From assembly GCA_033720735.1 (NCBI GenBank), contig JAWWBX010000011.1, forward strand, positions 1-32,140: a stretch of DNA of 32,140 nucleotides, in the 5' to 3' direction. Shown here piece by piece: positions 16,100-24,863 of the stretch. Numbering within the stretch: the stretch's first letter is position 1; the number at the start of each line of letters is the position of its first letter. This DNA is from B8-G4 sp033720735 (GTDB lineage Bacteria; Bacteroidota; Bacteroidia; Chitinophagales; Saprospiraceae). A model generated the notes under the pieces. That model worked only from the letters and a program-made list of their open reading frames with translations. It made no database searches and had not been told where the DNA came from. Made by a program: the position numbers and the translations under genes.

Positions 16100-17665
16100 T
16101 CAGAGCTTGATGAGCTTACGGGTCTGCTGCCAGTCCCTGCCTGCAATCCGCACGTGGTAATTGCCCTGCGGCAGCTTGCCGGTATCAAAGGTCACTGTGT
16201 GCTTGCCACTGGGGAAAGGCTGGTCGGCGATCAGCTGCACTTCGCGCCCGAGCAGATCATGCAAACTGATCCGCAGGGTCTCCCCGGAGGAGGTCAGGCG
16301 AATGGTCCCTGTCCCATTGACCGGATTCGGAAAGATGTTGAACACGTAGGGCTTCTCGCTGATCCCGGGCAAGTTGTCGTCCAGGCTAGTTGTCGAGCAT
16401 CCGGCAATGATCGGCAAAGGCTCAAAATCACCAAACAGCAATTGCTGTACCTCGGCAGCCTGGGCCCCAAACCAATCCTGAAGGATCGTCGCGTAGACCG
16501 ACCTGTAATCAAACTGCATGGCGACGCCTTGTTGTGGCTCCACCTGGTTGGGGATCACCGGGTTTTCACCGATAATGCCCGCATTGACACAGGATCCGAA
16601 GATGAACAAGGGCGCAGCAGTACCGTGATCCGTCCCCAGGCTGTCGTTGGAACGGATCTGCCGGCCAAACTCCGAGAAGGTCATCCCCAGCACGCGCTCT
16701 TCAATGCCCAGTTTGTTCAGATCATCCTGAAACGCCTCAATGGCGTTGCTCAGATTCGCCAGCAAGGTCGCGTGCTGTCCGGACGTGGCATCTCCGGCGA
16801 GCACCTGGTTGGCATGTGTGTCGAATCCACCAATGCGCGCGATGTATACCCGAGTTCTCAAACCTCCACTGATCAGGGTCGCAATGGTTTTCATTTGCTG
16901 GGCCAGGGGATTGTCGTCGTCGTAGAGCGCAGACAGGCTGTTGCCCGCATTGGCGGCCGCAAGCACGGTGTCGGCGTAGGCGTTGGTTTGTGCGATCGCA
17001 TCGATCAAGAAGGCCATTTCATTGCCGTAATTGGTATCGGGCAGGCTGTCGAAAGTGGCCTGATCGATCTGTCCCAGGCTGAATGGATCCGTCACTGCCA
17101 TCGAATAATTGGACGACGGCCCCTGGCAGGTCTCAGAGACGGTAAAGCGCAGGGTGATCGCAAACGGATCCGGCTCGTCCTCGTTGGGATAGCCTTCCGG
17201 GTATTCCGGGAAGTTGTCGTAGAAATACCGTCCAAGCCATCCGGTCGTGAGAAATTCGTCGGCGGCCGACCCGGTAGACCAGATATCTGTCGACCGGAAG
17301 TGTGACCTGTTCTGGTTGGGATACGCGACACTCTGCACGGCGGTCATCTTGCCGTCGTCAAACAAATTTCTGAATCCCGTGAGCGCCGGATGCAGACCCA
17401 CCTCGTCATAGATCGGCAGGATCTGATTCTCCGGGATCAACAGGCCCTGGCGGGCCGCGCTCAGATTTGCGTACTGGTCGACGGGGATCAGGGTATTCAG
17501 TCCGTCATTGCCCCCGTCGAGCTGGATGAGCACCAATACCCGGTCGCTATGTTCATCGATCATGTTGAAAAAGGCACTCCTGGGCAAAAATCCCAGGTTG
17601 AACCCGTTGACGAACACCGGAAGTGAAAAAGCCGAACCTGTGCGAATAAAGTCTCTGCGCTTCAT
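16100..17665 (-). CDS. DUF1501 protein with type IX secretion sorting domain
   Basis: This 521-residue protein belongs to DUF1501, a sulfatase/alkaline-phosphatase-like family of uncertain activity. It opens with MKRRDFIRTGSAFSLPVF, a twin-arginine-like signal, and the first domain has VLVLIQLDGGNDGLNTLIPV, the metal-site strand of the fold. Later come GMTFSEFGRQIRSN and LGTDHGTAAPLFIFG, with the conserved Asp-His pair. The last about 80 residues are a type IX sorting domain: FNIFPNPVNGTGTI, ISLHDLLGREV and a GNYHVRI...RKLIKL end. The protein is therefore probably carried to the cell surface. It lies 33 nt downstream of the DUF1800 gene in one operon. Confidence 0.93.
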   Translation of the reverse strand: MKRRDFIRTGSAFSLPVFVNGFNLGFLPRSAFFNMIDEHSDRVLVLIQLDGGNDGLNTLIPVDQYANLSAARQGLLIPENQILPIYDEVGLHPALTGFRNLFDDGKMTAVQSVAYPNQNRSHFRSTDIWSTGSAADEFLTTGWLGRYFYDNFPEYPEGYPNEDEPDPFAITLRFTVSETCQGPSSNYSMAVTDPFSLGQIDQATFDSLPDTNYGNEMAFLIDAIAQTNAYADTVLAAANAGNSLSALYDDDNPLAQQMKTIATLISGGLRTRVYIARIGGFDTHANQVLAGDATSGQHATLLANLSNAIEAFQDDLNKLGIEERVLGMTFSEFGRQIRSNDSLGTDHGTAAPLFIFGSCVNAGIIGENPVIPNQVEPQQGVAMQFDYRSVYATILQDWFGAQAAEVQQLLFGDFEPLPIIAGCSTTSLDDNLPGISEKPYVFNIFPNPVNGTGTIRLTSSGETLRISLHDLLGREVQLIADQPFPSGKHTVTFDTGKLPQGNYHVRIAGRDWQQTRKLIKL

Positions 17666-17698
17666 GATATCATGGTTTGAGGTGCTCCTGATTTGCGT

Positions 17699-19387
17699 TT
17701 AGCTGAGGTGATATTCCGGCCGGGCCAGCATCGCCCGCAGCAGGGCCCGGACTTTCGACTGCACGGTAAGCCGGATGCCTTCGTCATTCGGGTTGTCCAG
17801 GTACATCTGGTATTCGATCGTCCATTCCTCGTCCGGCAGGCCGGGGATCAATACTTCTTTCAGCTCGTCGATCTGCGGTTGCTCGATCGGTTGCGGGTAA
17901 ATGACTCCGGCGATACTGCGGATGAGGTCGTTTGGGTTGAGCGGGTTGTCCATGCCGGCGATAAACTCCAGTGCGGGTATGCCCCAGGGCTGGTCAAAGA
18001 CACTGAACAGCGACAGCGCGATACCGTCAGAGTACTCCTGACGCAGGATCAGCGTGACGGTGTTGATCCACATCTGATTGTAGGTGGGTTCCTGGTGGAA
18101 TGCCTTCCATCCCGCTACGCTGGGTGGGAAATAGTACACCATCTGCAGCAACTCGGTCGTGCGGAACAAACCTACCCACAGCGCATAGCGCTGATTGATG
18201 TTTTGAGGAAACGGAATGTTGAACTGCTTGCTGTTGGCGAGGATAAATTCAATCGGATTCTTGATGATGCAGCCGATGCTGTTGGCATCGTAGAAATGCT
18301 CACTCTTGAGCAATGCTTCCAGAACCGGCTTGACGTTAAAATCATTGTCGCGCAGGATCTGGGCCATGGGCTCGATCACGTTCTGCTCGATCGCTTCATC
18401 GATCTTGTAATAGACAAACCACCGGTACAGCTTGCGGCAAATAAACCGTGACGCTTCAGGATGCTCAAACAGGACATCAATGAGATCCTTGTATTCCTGA
18501 TCGCCATTCTCCTGAATGACCGCCTGATCGAACCGGTGCGACAGTTGTTTGGACCCTTCGCTGTGGAAAAACCCATTGAAAAATCCCTGGGGCATGGAAC
18601 CGTCGTCGGCGATAAAACGGATGCGCCACCCGGTCAGGATCTGTGAGATCGCCTGGACGTCTTCCTCGGTGAAGGTGGTATAGTCACCCGGCCCGGCCAG
18701 GTCTCCCTTGCCAAGCACGAACAACTCGAGCAACTCCCGGGCGTAGTTCTCGTTTGGCGCAAACTTGGTGTTCTGCGATCCGTTCAGGTACGCCAGCATG
18801 GATGGATTGACCGTGATCTGTTTGGTCAGTTCCCGGAAGTTGCCAAGCGCGTATTCCCGCAACAGGGTAATGTATTGATAGACGGCTTTGGGCAGATTGA
18901 TCTCGGCTGTCACAAAGTGGTTGTGCCAGAACAGGGTCATCATTTCCCGGATCGAAACACCCTCTTCAAGCATGTTGCCCATTGTCCAGCCATAGAGCGA
19001 ACGGAAGCGGTAATTCCGGAATTCCTGAGTAAAGGGCTTGTCGATCCAGGTCTCCCCCACGGGTGTGAACGGGTCTTCCTGAAAATAGTAGTTGATGGGC
19101 GGCTCGGGCAGCGGCAGGTCTGCCAGCAGTTCGGCCACCGTGGCCTCAGGTCCGTTTTCCACGGCGCTTTCGATCTGCTCCTTGGTGGGGCCGATCATTG
19201 CCCGTCGCAGCAGGTGCCCGGCCTGCAGATAGTCCCACTCGCCCGTGTAGGGATCGAGGGTGCCACCAATCGGCGAGCGCTGGCTCACATCTTTGACCGG
19301 TGGTCGCTGACCGGTACGCGACTTGACGCGTGTGGTCAGCATCTCAGCGCGTTCTTTGGAGATCAACTCCACGGTATGTGTACTCAT
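17699..19387 (-). CDS. DUF1800 family protein
   Basis: A 562-residue member of DUF1800, a helical family of unknown activity that is very often encoded beside DUF1501. Hallmarks are LQAGHLLRRAMIGPT near 54, FWHNHFVTAEI at about 153, NPSMLAYLNGSQN near 194, and NENYARELLELFVLGKG at 212-228, plus the C-terminal PPSVAGWKAF. Unlike its partner, the sequence has no obvious signal peptide: the N-terminus is polar and charged for about 45 residues. It may be exported with DUF1501, use an unrecognised signal, or stay inside. As the first gene of the pair it should carry the promoter, in the 247-nt gap shared with the divergent DUF5916 gene. Confidence 0.93.
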   Translation of the reverse strand: MSTHTVELISKERAEMLTTRVKSRTGQRPPVKDVSQRSPIGGTLDPYTGEWDYLQAGHLLRRAMIGPTKEQIESAVENGPEATVAELLADLPLPEPPINYYFQEDPFTPVGETWIDKPFTQEFRNYRFRSLYGWTMGNMLEEGVSIREMMTLFWHNHFVTAEINLPKAVYQYITLLREYALGNFRELTKQITVNPSMLAYLNGSQNTKFAPNENYARELLELFVLGKGDLAGPGDYTTFTEEDVQAISQILTGWRIRFIADDGSMPQGFFNGFFHSEGSKQLSHRFDQAVIQENGDQEYKDLIDVLFEHPEASRFICRKLYRWFVYYKIDEAIEQNVIEPMAQILRDNDFNVKPVLEALLKSEHFYDANSIGCIIKNPIEFILANSKQFNIPFPQNINQRYALWVGLFRTTELLQMVYYFPPSVAGWKAFHQEPTYNQMWINTVTLILRQEYSDGIALSLFSVFDQPWGIPALEFIAGMDNPLNPNDLIRSIAGVIYPQPIEQPQIDELKEVLIPGLPDEEWTIEYQMYLDNPNDEGIRLTVQSKVRALLRAMLARPEYHLS

Positions 19388-19634
19388 GAACCCGGAATTT
19401 GCTGTATGACTGATCGGGAGAAGAATCGTTTAATCTACCCGGAAATAAATTACTGCTTCATCTGTTATGATCCATGCAACGTGAAAATGGTTGCCTGTCA
19501 GCCACCGGTCAAAGACGTAAATCCTGGAATTGCACAGCACGATTTGTCGTCTGAATTGCGGAATTCATCGACCCGGCATCTCCCTTGGTACGAATCAAGA
19601 CCGCATGGCATATCCGGCGCCGTACCTTCATGCC

Positions 19635-22304
19635 ATGCAATATCGGGTCGGTTTGGCGGTTCTTTGCCTTCTCATCGTTCTCCCTGCGTGGGGGCAACCC
19701 GAACTGCTGCGCAACCCTGCCGATGGTCCTGAACCGATGAAACGATACACCACGGCGCGAACCGATACCCCGCCCGTGATCGATGGCGACCTCTCGGATC
19801 CAGCCTGGGAGACGGTGGACTGGGGCTCGGGATTCACGCAACTGCAGCCACACGACGGTGCAAAACCCACCCAGGAAACCAAATTCAAGATCCTCTACGA
19901 CGATCATCACCTGTACATTGGCTACCGCTGTTATGACACGCATCCGGACAGTATCGTGAGCCGGATGTCGCGGCGGGATGGTTTCGCCGGCGACTGGATC
20001 GAGATCAACATCGACAGCTATCACGACAAACGCACGGCATTTTCCTTCACCGCCTCTGTCTCGGGTGTGAAGGGAGACGAGTTCGTCACCAACGACGGAC
20101 AGAACTGGGACACGTCCTGGGATCCGATCTGGACGACCAGGTCGCAAATTGATGACGAAGGCTGGACCTGCGAAGTGGCGATTCCGCTGAGCCAGTTGCG
20201 CTATAGTGGCGAGGAAGAGCAGGTATGGGGCATTCAATTCACCCGCAGAGACTTCCGCAACGAAAGCCGTTCGGTATGGCGCTACGTGCCGCGGAATGCC
20301 GGTTACTGGGTGAGTGGTTTCGGAGAACTGCATGGGCTGCGGGGCCTGCAGGCAAAACGCCAGGTGGAGATCCAGCCCTACGTGCTGGCTCAGCTTGAGA
20401 CCTTCAAAAAGGAACCGGGCAACCCCTTCGCCGATGGATCTGATGGCAACGTTGCCGTCGGCGTGGACGGCAAGATTGGCCTGACCAGTGACATTACGCT
20501 CGATTTTACGGTCAACCCCGACTTCGGGCAGGTGGAGGCTGATCCCTCGGCATTGACCCTGGACGGATTCCAGATCTTCTTTAATGAACGCAGGCCCTTC
20601 TTCATTGAGAACCGGGGCCTGTTCAGCTACAACATTTCCAACTCCACCGCAGGTGGTCCTTACGACATAGACAACTTGTTTTACTCCAGGCGGATCGGAG
20701 CCCGCCCGCACCGGTTTGTCGGTTCCGACCCTGGCTCCGGCTTTTATTCCGATCAACCCGAGTTTACCACGATCCTCGGCGCAGCAAAGGTGAGTGGAAA
20801 GACGAAAAGCGGGTTGTCCCTGGGTGTCATGGAGGCCGTGACCGGGCGCGAACATGCTACCATCAATGTATCCGGTGAGGAGTCACGGGAAGTCGTGGAG
20901 CCGCAGACAAACTACTTTGTGGGGCGTGTCAGCCAGGACTTCAATGAAGGTAGCACGATCATCGGCGGTATCTTCACGCATGTCGGACGCAAGATCGACG
21001 ATCCGTCGCTGGAGTTCCTGCACAAATCGGCCCTTTCGGGCGGGATCGACGTCATCCATCGCTGGAAGGATAAGGCCTGGCAATTTCATGCGCGCTTTGT
21101 AACGAGCCGTGTGGCGGGCACCGCTGAAGCGATCCGCACAACCCAGACGGCGTTTGAACACGCCTTTACCCGTCCGGGTGCGGACCACCTTGACTATGAT
21201 CCAACAGTGACCGAACTCATCGGGCATGGTGGCAATATCTCGATCGGTGAACGCAAGGGAGAGTTCAATTTCCAGACCGGGGTCACCTGGCGTTCACCCA
21301 AACTGGAACTGAACGACATCGGTTTCATGCGCAACAGCGATGAGATCAACTACTACTACTGGATGGGATTCCGGGAAAACGACCCGGTGGGCAAATTCCG
21401 AAGTTACAGCATCAACTACAACCATTGGTGGCGCTGGGATTTCGGCGGTAACAACCTGTTCCGTGCCTTCAACGTCAATATGAATGGCAATCTCAAAAAT
21501 CACTGGAACTTTGGCACAGGCGTGACATATGAAAACCTCGACATCTCAAACAACTGGCTGCGTGGCGGTCCGTCTTATCGCCGGCCATCCGGAGTCGCCC
21601 ATTGGTTTTGGGTCAACAGCGACGGGCGCAAGGTGGTCTCTGCATTCGTCAACGTCGTTCAGGCCTACGGGTTTGAAAACAAAGTGCACTATCATTCCTT
21701 GAACACCGATCTGCGCATCCAGCCCTCCGACGCGCTCAACTTGTCTTTCGGCCCCTCGTGGACCAGGACCAATCGCGACGACCAGTACGTAACCTCCCGG
21801 CGTGATCTGTTTGATCAGCCCGTTTACATTTTGGGGGAAGTGATCCAGGAGACCCTGGGTATTACGTTCCGGGTGAATTATAATATCACTCCTGATCTGA
21901 CCATCCAGTACTACGGTCAACCCTTCATTTCCCGCGGCACCTATTCCAATTTTAACTTCGTATTGGACCCGTTAGCCAAGGACTTTGACCAGCGGGTGGC
22001 CTTCTTCGCTGAAGACCAGGTCAGCTATGAGGATGAAACTTACTCTATCGATACAAACCGCGATGGCCAAATCGACTATACGTTCGGCGACCCGGATTTC
22101 AATTTTGTACAGTTCCGTTCCAATCTGGTCGCACGCTGGGAGTACATACCGGGATCCGAGATCTTTGTAGTATGGACGCAAGGCAACACGTTTTTTGGCC
22201 GCCCGGAAGACGGTCTCATTGGCAGCCTCACCGACAATATTTTCAGTGATGCATTGCGCAACACCTTTCTCGTCAAATTCACTTATCGGTTCCTGAATCG
22301 ATGA
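19635..22304 (+). CDS. DUF5916 outer-membrane protein with CBM9-like domain
   Basis: The ATG at 19635 gives 889 residues with a clean Sec signal peptide (MQYRVGLAVLCLLIVLPAWG); an upstream ATG at 19530 would add 35 residues before the signal. Residues about 40-230 are a carbohydrate-binding-module-9-like domain: VIDGDLSDPAW, LYIGYRCYD and DWIEINIDSYHD. The remainder is DUF5916: VNPDFGQVEADPSALTLDGF, then FFNERRPFFIENRGLF, followed by alternating aromatic strands to a C-terminal FLVKFTYRFLNR that looks like the last strand of a beta-barrel. It is probably an outer-membrane barrel with a periplasmic or surface binding domain; the substrate is unknown. The GIN-domain gene follows. Confidence 0.9.
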   Translation: MQYRVGLAVLCLLIVLPAWGQPELLRNPADGPEPMKRYTTARTDTPPVIDGDLSDPAWETVDWGSGFTQLQPHDGAKPTQETKFKILYDDHHLYIGYRCYDTHPDSIVSRMSRRDGFAGDWIEINIDSYHDKRTAFSFTASVSGVKGDEFVTNDGQNWDTSWDPIWTTRSQIDDEGWTCEVAIPLSQLRYSGEEEQVWGIQFTRRDFRNESRSVWRYVPRNAGYWVSGFGELHGLRGLQAKRQVEIQPYVLAQLETFKKEPGNPFADGSDGNVAVGVDGKIGLTSDITLDFTVNPDFGQVEADPSALTLDGFQIFFNERRPFFIENRGLFSYNISNSTAGGPYDIDNLFYSRRIGARPHRFVGSDPGSGFYSDQPEFTTILGAAKVSGKTKSGLSLGVMEAVTGREHATINVSGEESREVVEPQTNYFVGRVSQDFNEGSTIIGGIFTHVGRKIDDPSLEFLHKSALSGGIDVIHRWKDKAWQFHARFVTSRVAGTAEAIRTTQTAFEHAFTRPGADHLDYDPTVTELIGHGGNISIGERKGEFNFQTGVTWRSPKLELNDIGFMRNSDEINYYYWMGFRENDPVGKFRSYSINYNHWWRWDFGGNNLFRAFNVNMNGNLKNHWNFGTGVTYENLDISNNWLRGGPSYRRPSGVAHWFWVNSDGRKVVSAFVNVVQAYGFENKVHYHSLNTDLRIQPSDALNLSFGPSWTRTNRDDQYVTSRRDLFDQPVYILGEVIQETLGITFRVNYNITPDLTIQYYGQPFISRGTYSNFNFVLDPLAKDFDQRVAFFAEDQVSYEDETYSIDTNRDGQIDYTFGDPDFNFVQFRSNLVARWEYIPGSEIFVVWTQGNTFFGRPEDGLIGSLTDNIFSDALRNTFLVKFTYRFLNR

Positions 22305-22363
22305 CTCCATGCATCCATCGATCCGGGCCTTTGTCTTTTAGAACAATACAAACATCAACAACC

Positions 22364-23017
22364 ATGAGATTCATTTTTGCCATCGCATTGTGCATCGCGA
22401 CTACGGCAGCCACTGCCCAGACTTCACTGGATGCCTTTCAGAAGATCTCGGTCAGCGGCAATGTAAAACTGACCCTGAAACACGGCAGCAATACGTCGTA
22501 CACCGCCACCGGGAATACTTCGGAACTCAAGGTGCGGGTCGAGCAAGGGAAACTGAAGATCACCAACAACAAGGTCTTCAAGGACTGGGACAAGCCGGCT
22601 GTGGTCGAAGTGACCTACACTGCACTGCGCGCTCTGTATGCCTCGGCCGGTGCCCAGGTCAACACTGATGGCACGCTCAACGCCGGCGATTTCGACCTGA
22701 GCATCGACACGGGTGCCAATGGTGATCTGCTCATCGATGCCCAGTCACTCGACGCCCGCGTGGGTGAAGGGGGTGTGCTGCGCCTCGAAGGATCCGGCCG
22801 CGTGCTCGAGGCCTCATCCACCACCGGTGGCGTCCTGAAAGCCCGCGACTTCGTTGCCCAGACCGTCTACGTCAAGGCCAACACCGGGGCGCTGGCCTCC
22901 GTCCATGCCTCCGAGAGCATCGAAGCCTCCGCCTCCACCGGTGGCTCCATCACCTACTCCGGCAATCCGCAAAGCGTGAAGTCGAAAGAGAGCCTGGGAG
23001 GTTCGATCAGAGGGTAG
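22364..23017 (+). CDS. GIN-domain (DUF2807) exported protein
   Basis: Starting at the ATG at 22364, the 217-residue protein has a signal peptide (MRFIFAIALCIATTAATAQ). The frame extends upstream to 22301, overlapping the DUF5916 stop, but that start lacks a signal. The rest is a right-handed beta-helix of DUF2807 type: FQKISVSGNVKLTLKHG, LKVRVEQGKLKITN, LYASAGAQVNTDG, and repeated short strands with A-S-T-G turns (EASSTTGG, EASASTGG). These Bacteroidota proteins lie on the cell surface or in the periplasm and are thought to be adhesins or sensors. It lies 59 nt after the DUF5916 stop, likely co-transcribed. Confidence 0.9.
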   Translation: MRFIFAIALCIATTAATAQTSLDAFQKISVSGNVKLTLKHGSNTSYTATGNTSELKVRVEQGKLKITNNKVFKDWDKPAVVEVTYTALRALYASAGAQVNTDGTLNAGDFDLSIDTGANGDLLIDAQSLDARVGEGGVLRLEGSGRVLEASSTTGGVLKARDFVAQTVYVKANTGALASVHASESIEASASTGGSITYSGNPQSVKSKESLGGSIRG

Positions 23018-23151
23018 CGCCCCAACGACATTCTCGCATTGCTTGTTTGCATCAGCACCTGGCTTGGTCCGGTGGATCTGGAACTGCGCCCTCGTATCCC
23101 ACGGCGACGTGAACCCTATACGACTCCGCTATGCTTCGCGTACAGGGCAGG

Positions 23152-23191
23152 CACATGAACACATGAACACGTGAACACGTGCACGCATGCA
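23152..23191 (+). repeat. Octanucleotide tandem repeat, five imperfect copies
   Basis: Units are CACATGAA, CACATGAA, CACGTGAA, CACGTGCA and CGCATGCA, in the gap between the GIN and methyltransferase genes, 47 nt before the latter's start. Copies drift in one direction along the array and contain CACGTG and GCATGC palindromes. Just upstream, CCCTATAC (23114-23121) and GTACAGGG (23140-23147) form a nearly complementary pair. Confidence 0.75.
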
Positions 23192-23237
23192 CACGATTCC
23201 GTAAATTCCACCCTCCTGACCAACCTGAGCGTTCTGC

Positions 23238-24863
23238 ATGTTTCTTTCCAAAGAAGTCAAAGCCAAACTCCGTGCGGGCATCTTTCGTCATCTTGACGGT
23301 ATCGCAACGGGACCATCTGCAATGGCCCTGCATGAGGCCGGGATCATCGACAAGCTTGTCGACCAGGGTGAAGCACTCCTTTCTGACCTGACGCGGGATT
23401 TCAAGGCCAATGAAGGGTATTTGAATGTCGCGCTGCGCGTACTGGCCTCCCAGGGCTGGCTCACGCAGGAGATCCTGGGCCATGGCGAGGATGTGCGCTT
23501 TTCGATCACCGACACCGGCAAGATCGCGGCAACGATGCTCGATCAGTATGCCCAGCCCGTCGCATTTATCCCCCATGCCACGCATCTCGGCGAGTACCTC
23601 CGCGAGGGATTCCCATCTCAGGCCTATCATGCAATGCAGCGTCTCTTCGCGCATTACAACGAACTGAACCAGGACGATGTCTACGCCGATGCCCTGACCA
23701 CTCAGGTGCAAAAGCAGATCCTCAAACATGTGGAAGGCCTGATCGTCGGCCCGATCATCGTGGCGTTGGGGATCAACGGCATGTTTCACCAGTATTTCAG
23801 CATTGCACCGTTCGAGGTGGAGGAGTTTACACCGCATCACAAGGAGGTGCGGGAGATCATTGAGTTCCTGACCTCGATCGACTGGTTTACGAAAAATGGC
23901 AATGTCTACAATTTCACGACGGAGGGGCTCTTCTACGCACGACGTGCCACGGCTTACGGGGTAACGGTCTCCTACCTGCCGGCATTTGCCCGGGTAAGGG
24001 AACTGCTGTTTGGGAATCCGCGCATCTTCTGGGACCGGCCGGCCGGCAGCACGGAGATCCACGTCGACCGGCTGATGAATGTCTGGGGCAGTGGTGGTGC
24101 GCACACGGCCTATTTCAAGCAGATCGATCAGATCGTCACCGAGTTGTTCAACCGGCCGATCCACGATCAGCCCAAGGGATTTCTGGATATGGGCTGCGGC
24201 AACGGGACGCTGCTGGAGCACATCTTTGACGTCATCTGGAAACAGACCGAGCGCGGCAAAATGCTCGAGGAATACCCGCTGTTCATCGTCGGTGCTGACT
24301 TTAACGAAAAAGCGCTGCTGGCGACGCGGGAGACGCTCAACCGGGCCGGGATCTGGGCCAAGGTTGTGTTCGGTGACGTTGGCAAGCCGGAACTGCTGGC
24401 CGAGTCGCTACAGGAGAAGTACAATATCTTCCTCGGGGACCTGCTCAACGTCCGCTCGTTTCTCGACCACAACCGTGTCTATGCGCCTCCGCAAACGATT
24501 GATGAAGCATGGGTGAGCAACTCGTCCGGGGCATTTGCCTTCCGCGGCGAGCGCATTCCCAATCATATCATTGAGCAAAACCTGGTGGATCATTTGAGAA
24601 AATGGTCGCCCTATGTGCAGCGCTTCGGACTGCTGGTCATGGAGCTGCATACGATCGATCCAACCCTGACCGCCGCCAATCTCGGCAAGGTCGCGGCGAC
24701 CGCCTATGACGCCACGCATGGCTATTCCGATCAGTACATCCTTGAACTGGATTGCTTTCTGAAAGCCGCTGAGCTGGCCGGACTCAAGCCCGACCCATCG
24801 TTCCGCAAGCGGTACCCGGACTCGGAGTTGGCGACGATCAGCCTGAATCTGTTGAGAGGCTGA
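23238..24863 (+). CDS. SAM-dependent methyltransferase with duplicated N-terminal helical/winged-helix module
   Basis: The 541-residue protein has two related N-terminal modules. The first (about 16-99) reads RHLDGIATGPSAMALHEAGI, then LASQGWLTQE and FSITDTGK; the second (about 161-236) reads KHVEGLIVGPIIVALGINGM, then LTSIDWFTKNG and NFTTEGLFYA. The methyltransferase domain follows: LDMGCGNGTLLEHIF (about 316-330) is the SAM-binding loop, VGADFNEKAL (351-360) holds the acidic ribose contact, and a long C-terminal region ends at SLNLLRG. The layout recalls O- and C-methyltransferases acting on natural products, and to me the AprA-type C-methyltransferases of polyketide synthases; that link is from memory. 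No carrier protein or synthase lies nearby. Its stop abuts the convergent thioredoxin gene. Confidence 0.85.
   Translation: MFLSKEVKAKLRAGIFRHLDGIATGPSAMALHEAGIIDKLVDQGEALLSDLTRDFKANEGYLNVALRVLASQGWLTQEILGHGEDVRFSITDTGKIAATMLDQYAQPVAFIPHATHLGEYLREGFPSQAYHAMQRLFAHYNELNQDDVYADALTTQVQKQILKHVEGLIVGPIIVALGINGMFHQYFSIAPFEVEEFTPHHKEVREIIEFLTSIDWFTKNGNVYNFTTEGLFYARRATAYGVTVSYLPAFARVRELLFGNPRIFWDRPAGSTEIHVDRLMNVWGSGGAHTAYFKQIDQIVTELFNRPIHDQPKGFLDMGCGNGTLLEHIFDVIWKQTERGKMLEEYPLFIVGADFNEKALLATRETLNRAGIWAKVVFGDVGKPELLAESLQEKYNIFLGDLLNVRSFLDHNRVYAPPQTIDEAWVSNSSGAFAFRGERIPNHIIEQNLVDHLRKWSPYVQRFGLLVMELHTIDPTLTAANLGKVAATAYDATHGYSDQYILELDCFLKAAELAGLKPDPSFRKRYPDSELATISLNLLRG

Noticed and set aside
15806..17305. 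Long plus-strand open frame of 499 codons opposite the DUF1501 gene
   Set aside because: It is a GC-driven shadow of the minus-strand DUF1501 gene, whose sequence shows clear domains and a sorting signal; the plus frame has no recognisable family.
19509..20855. Minus-strand open frame of 448 codons across the DUF5916 gene
   Set aside because: Antisense shadow of a clear outer-membrane protein gene; no domain or signal is visible in it.
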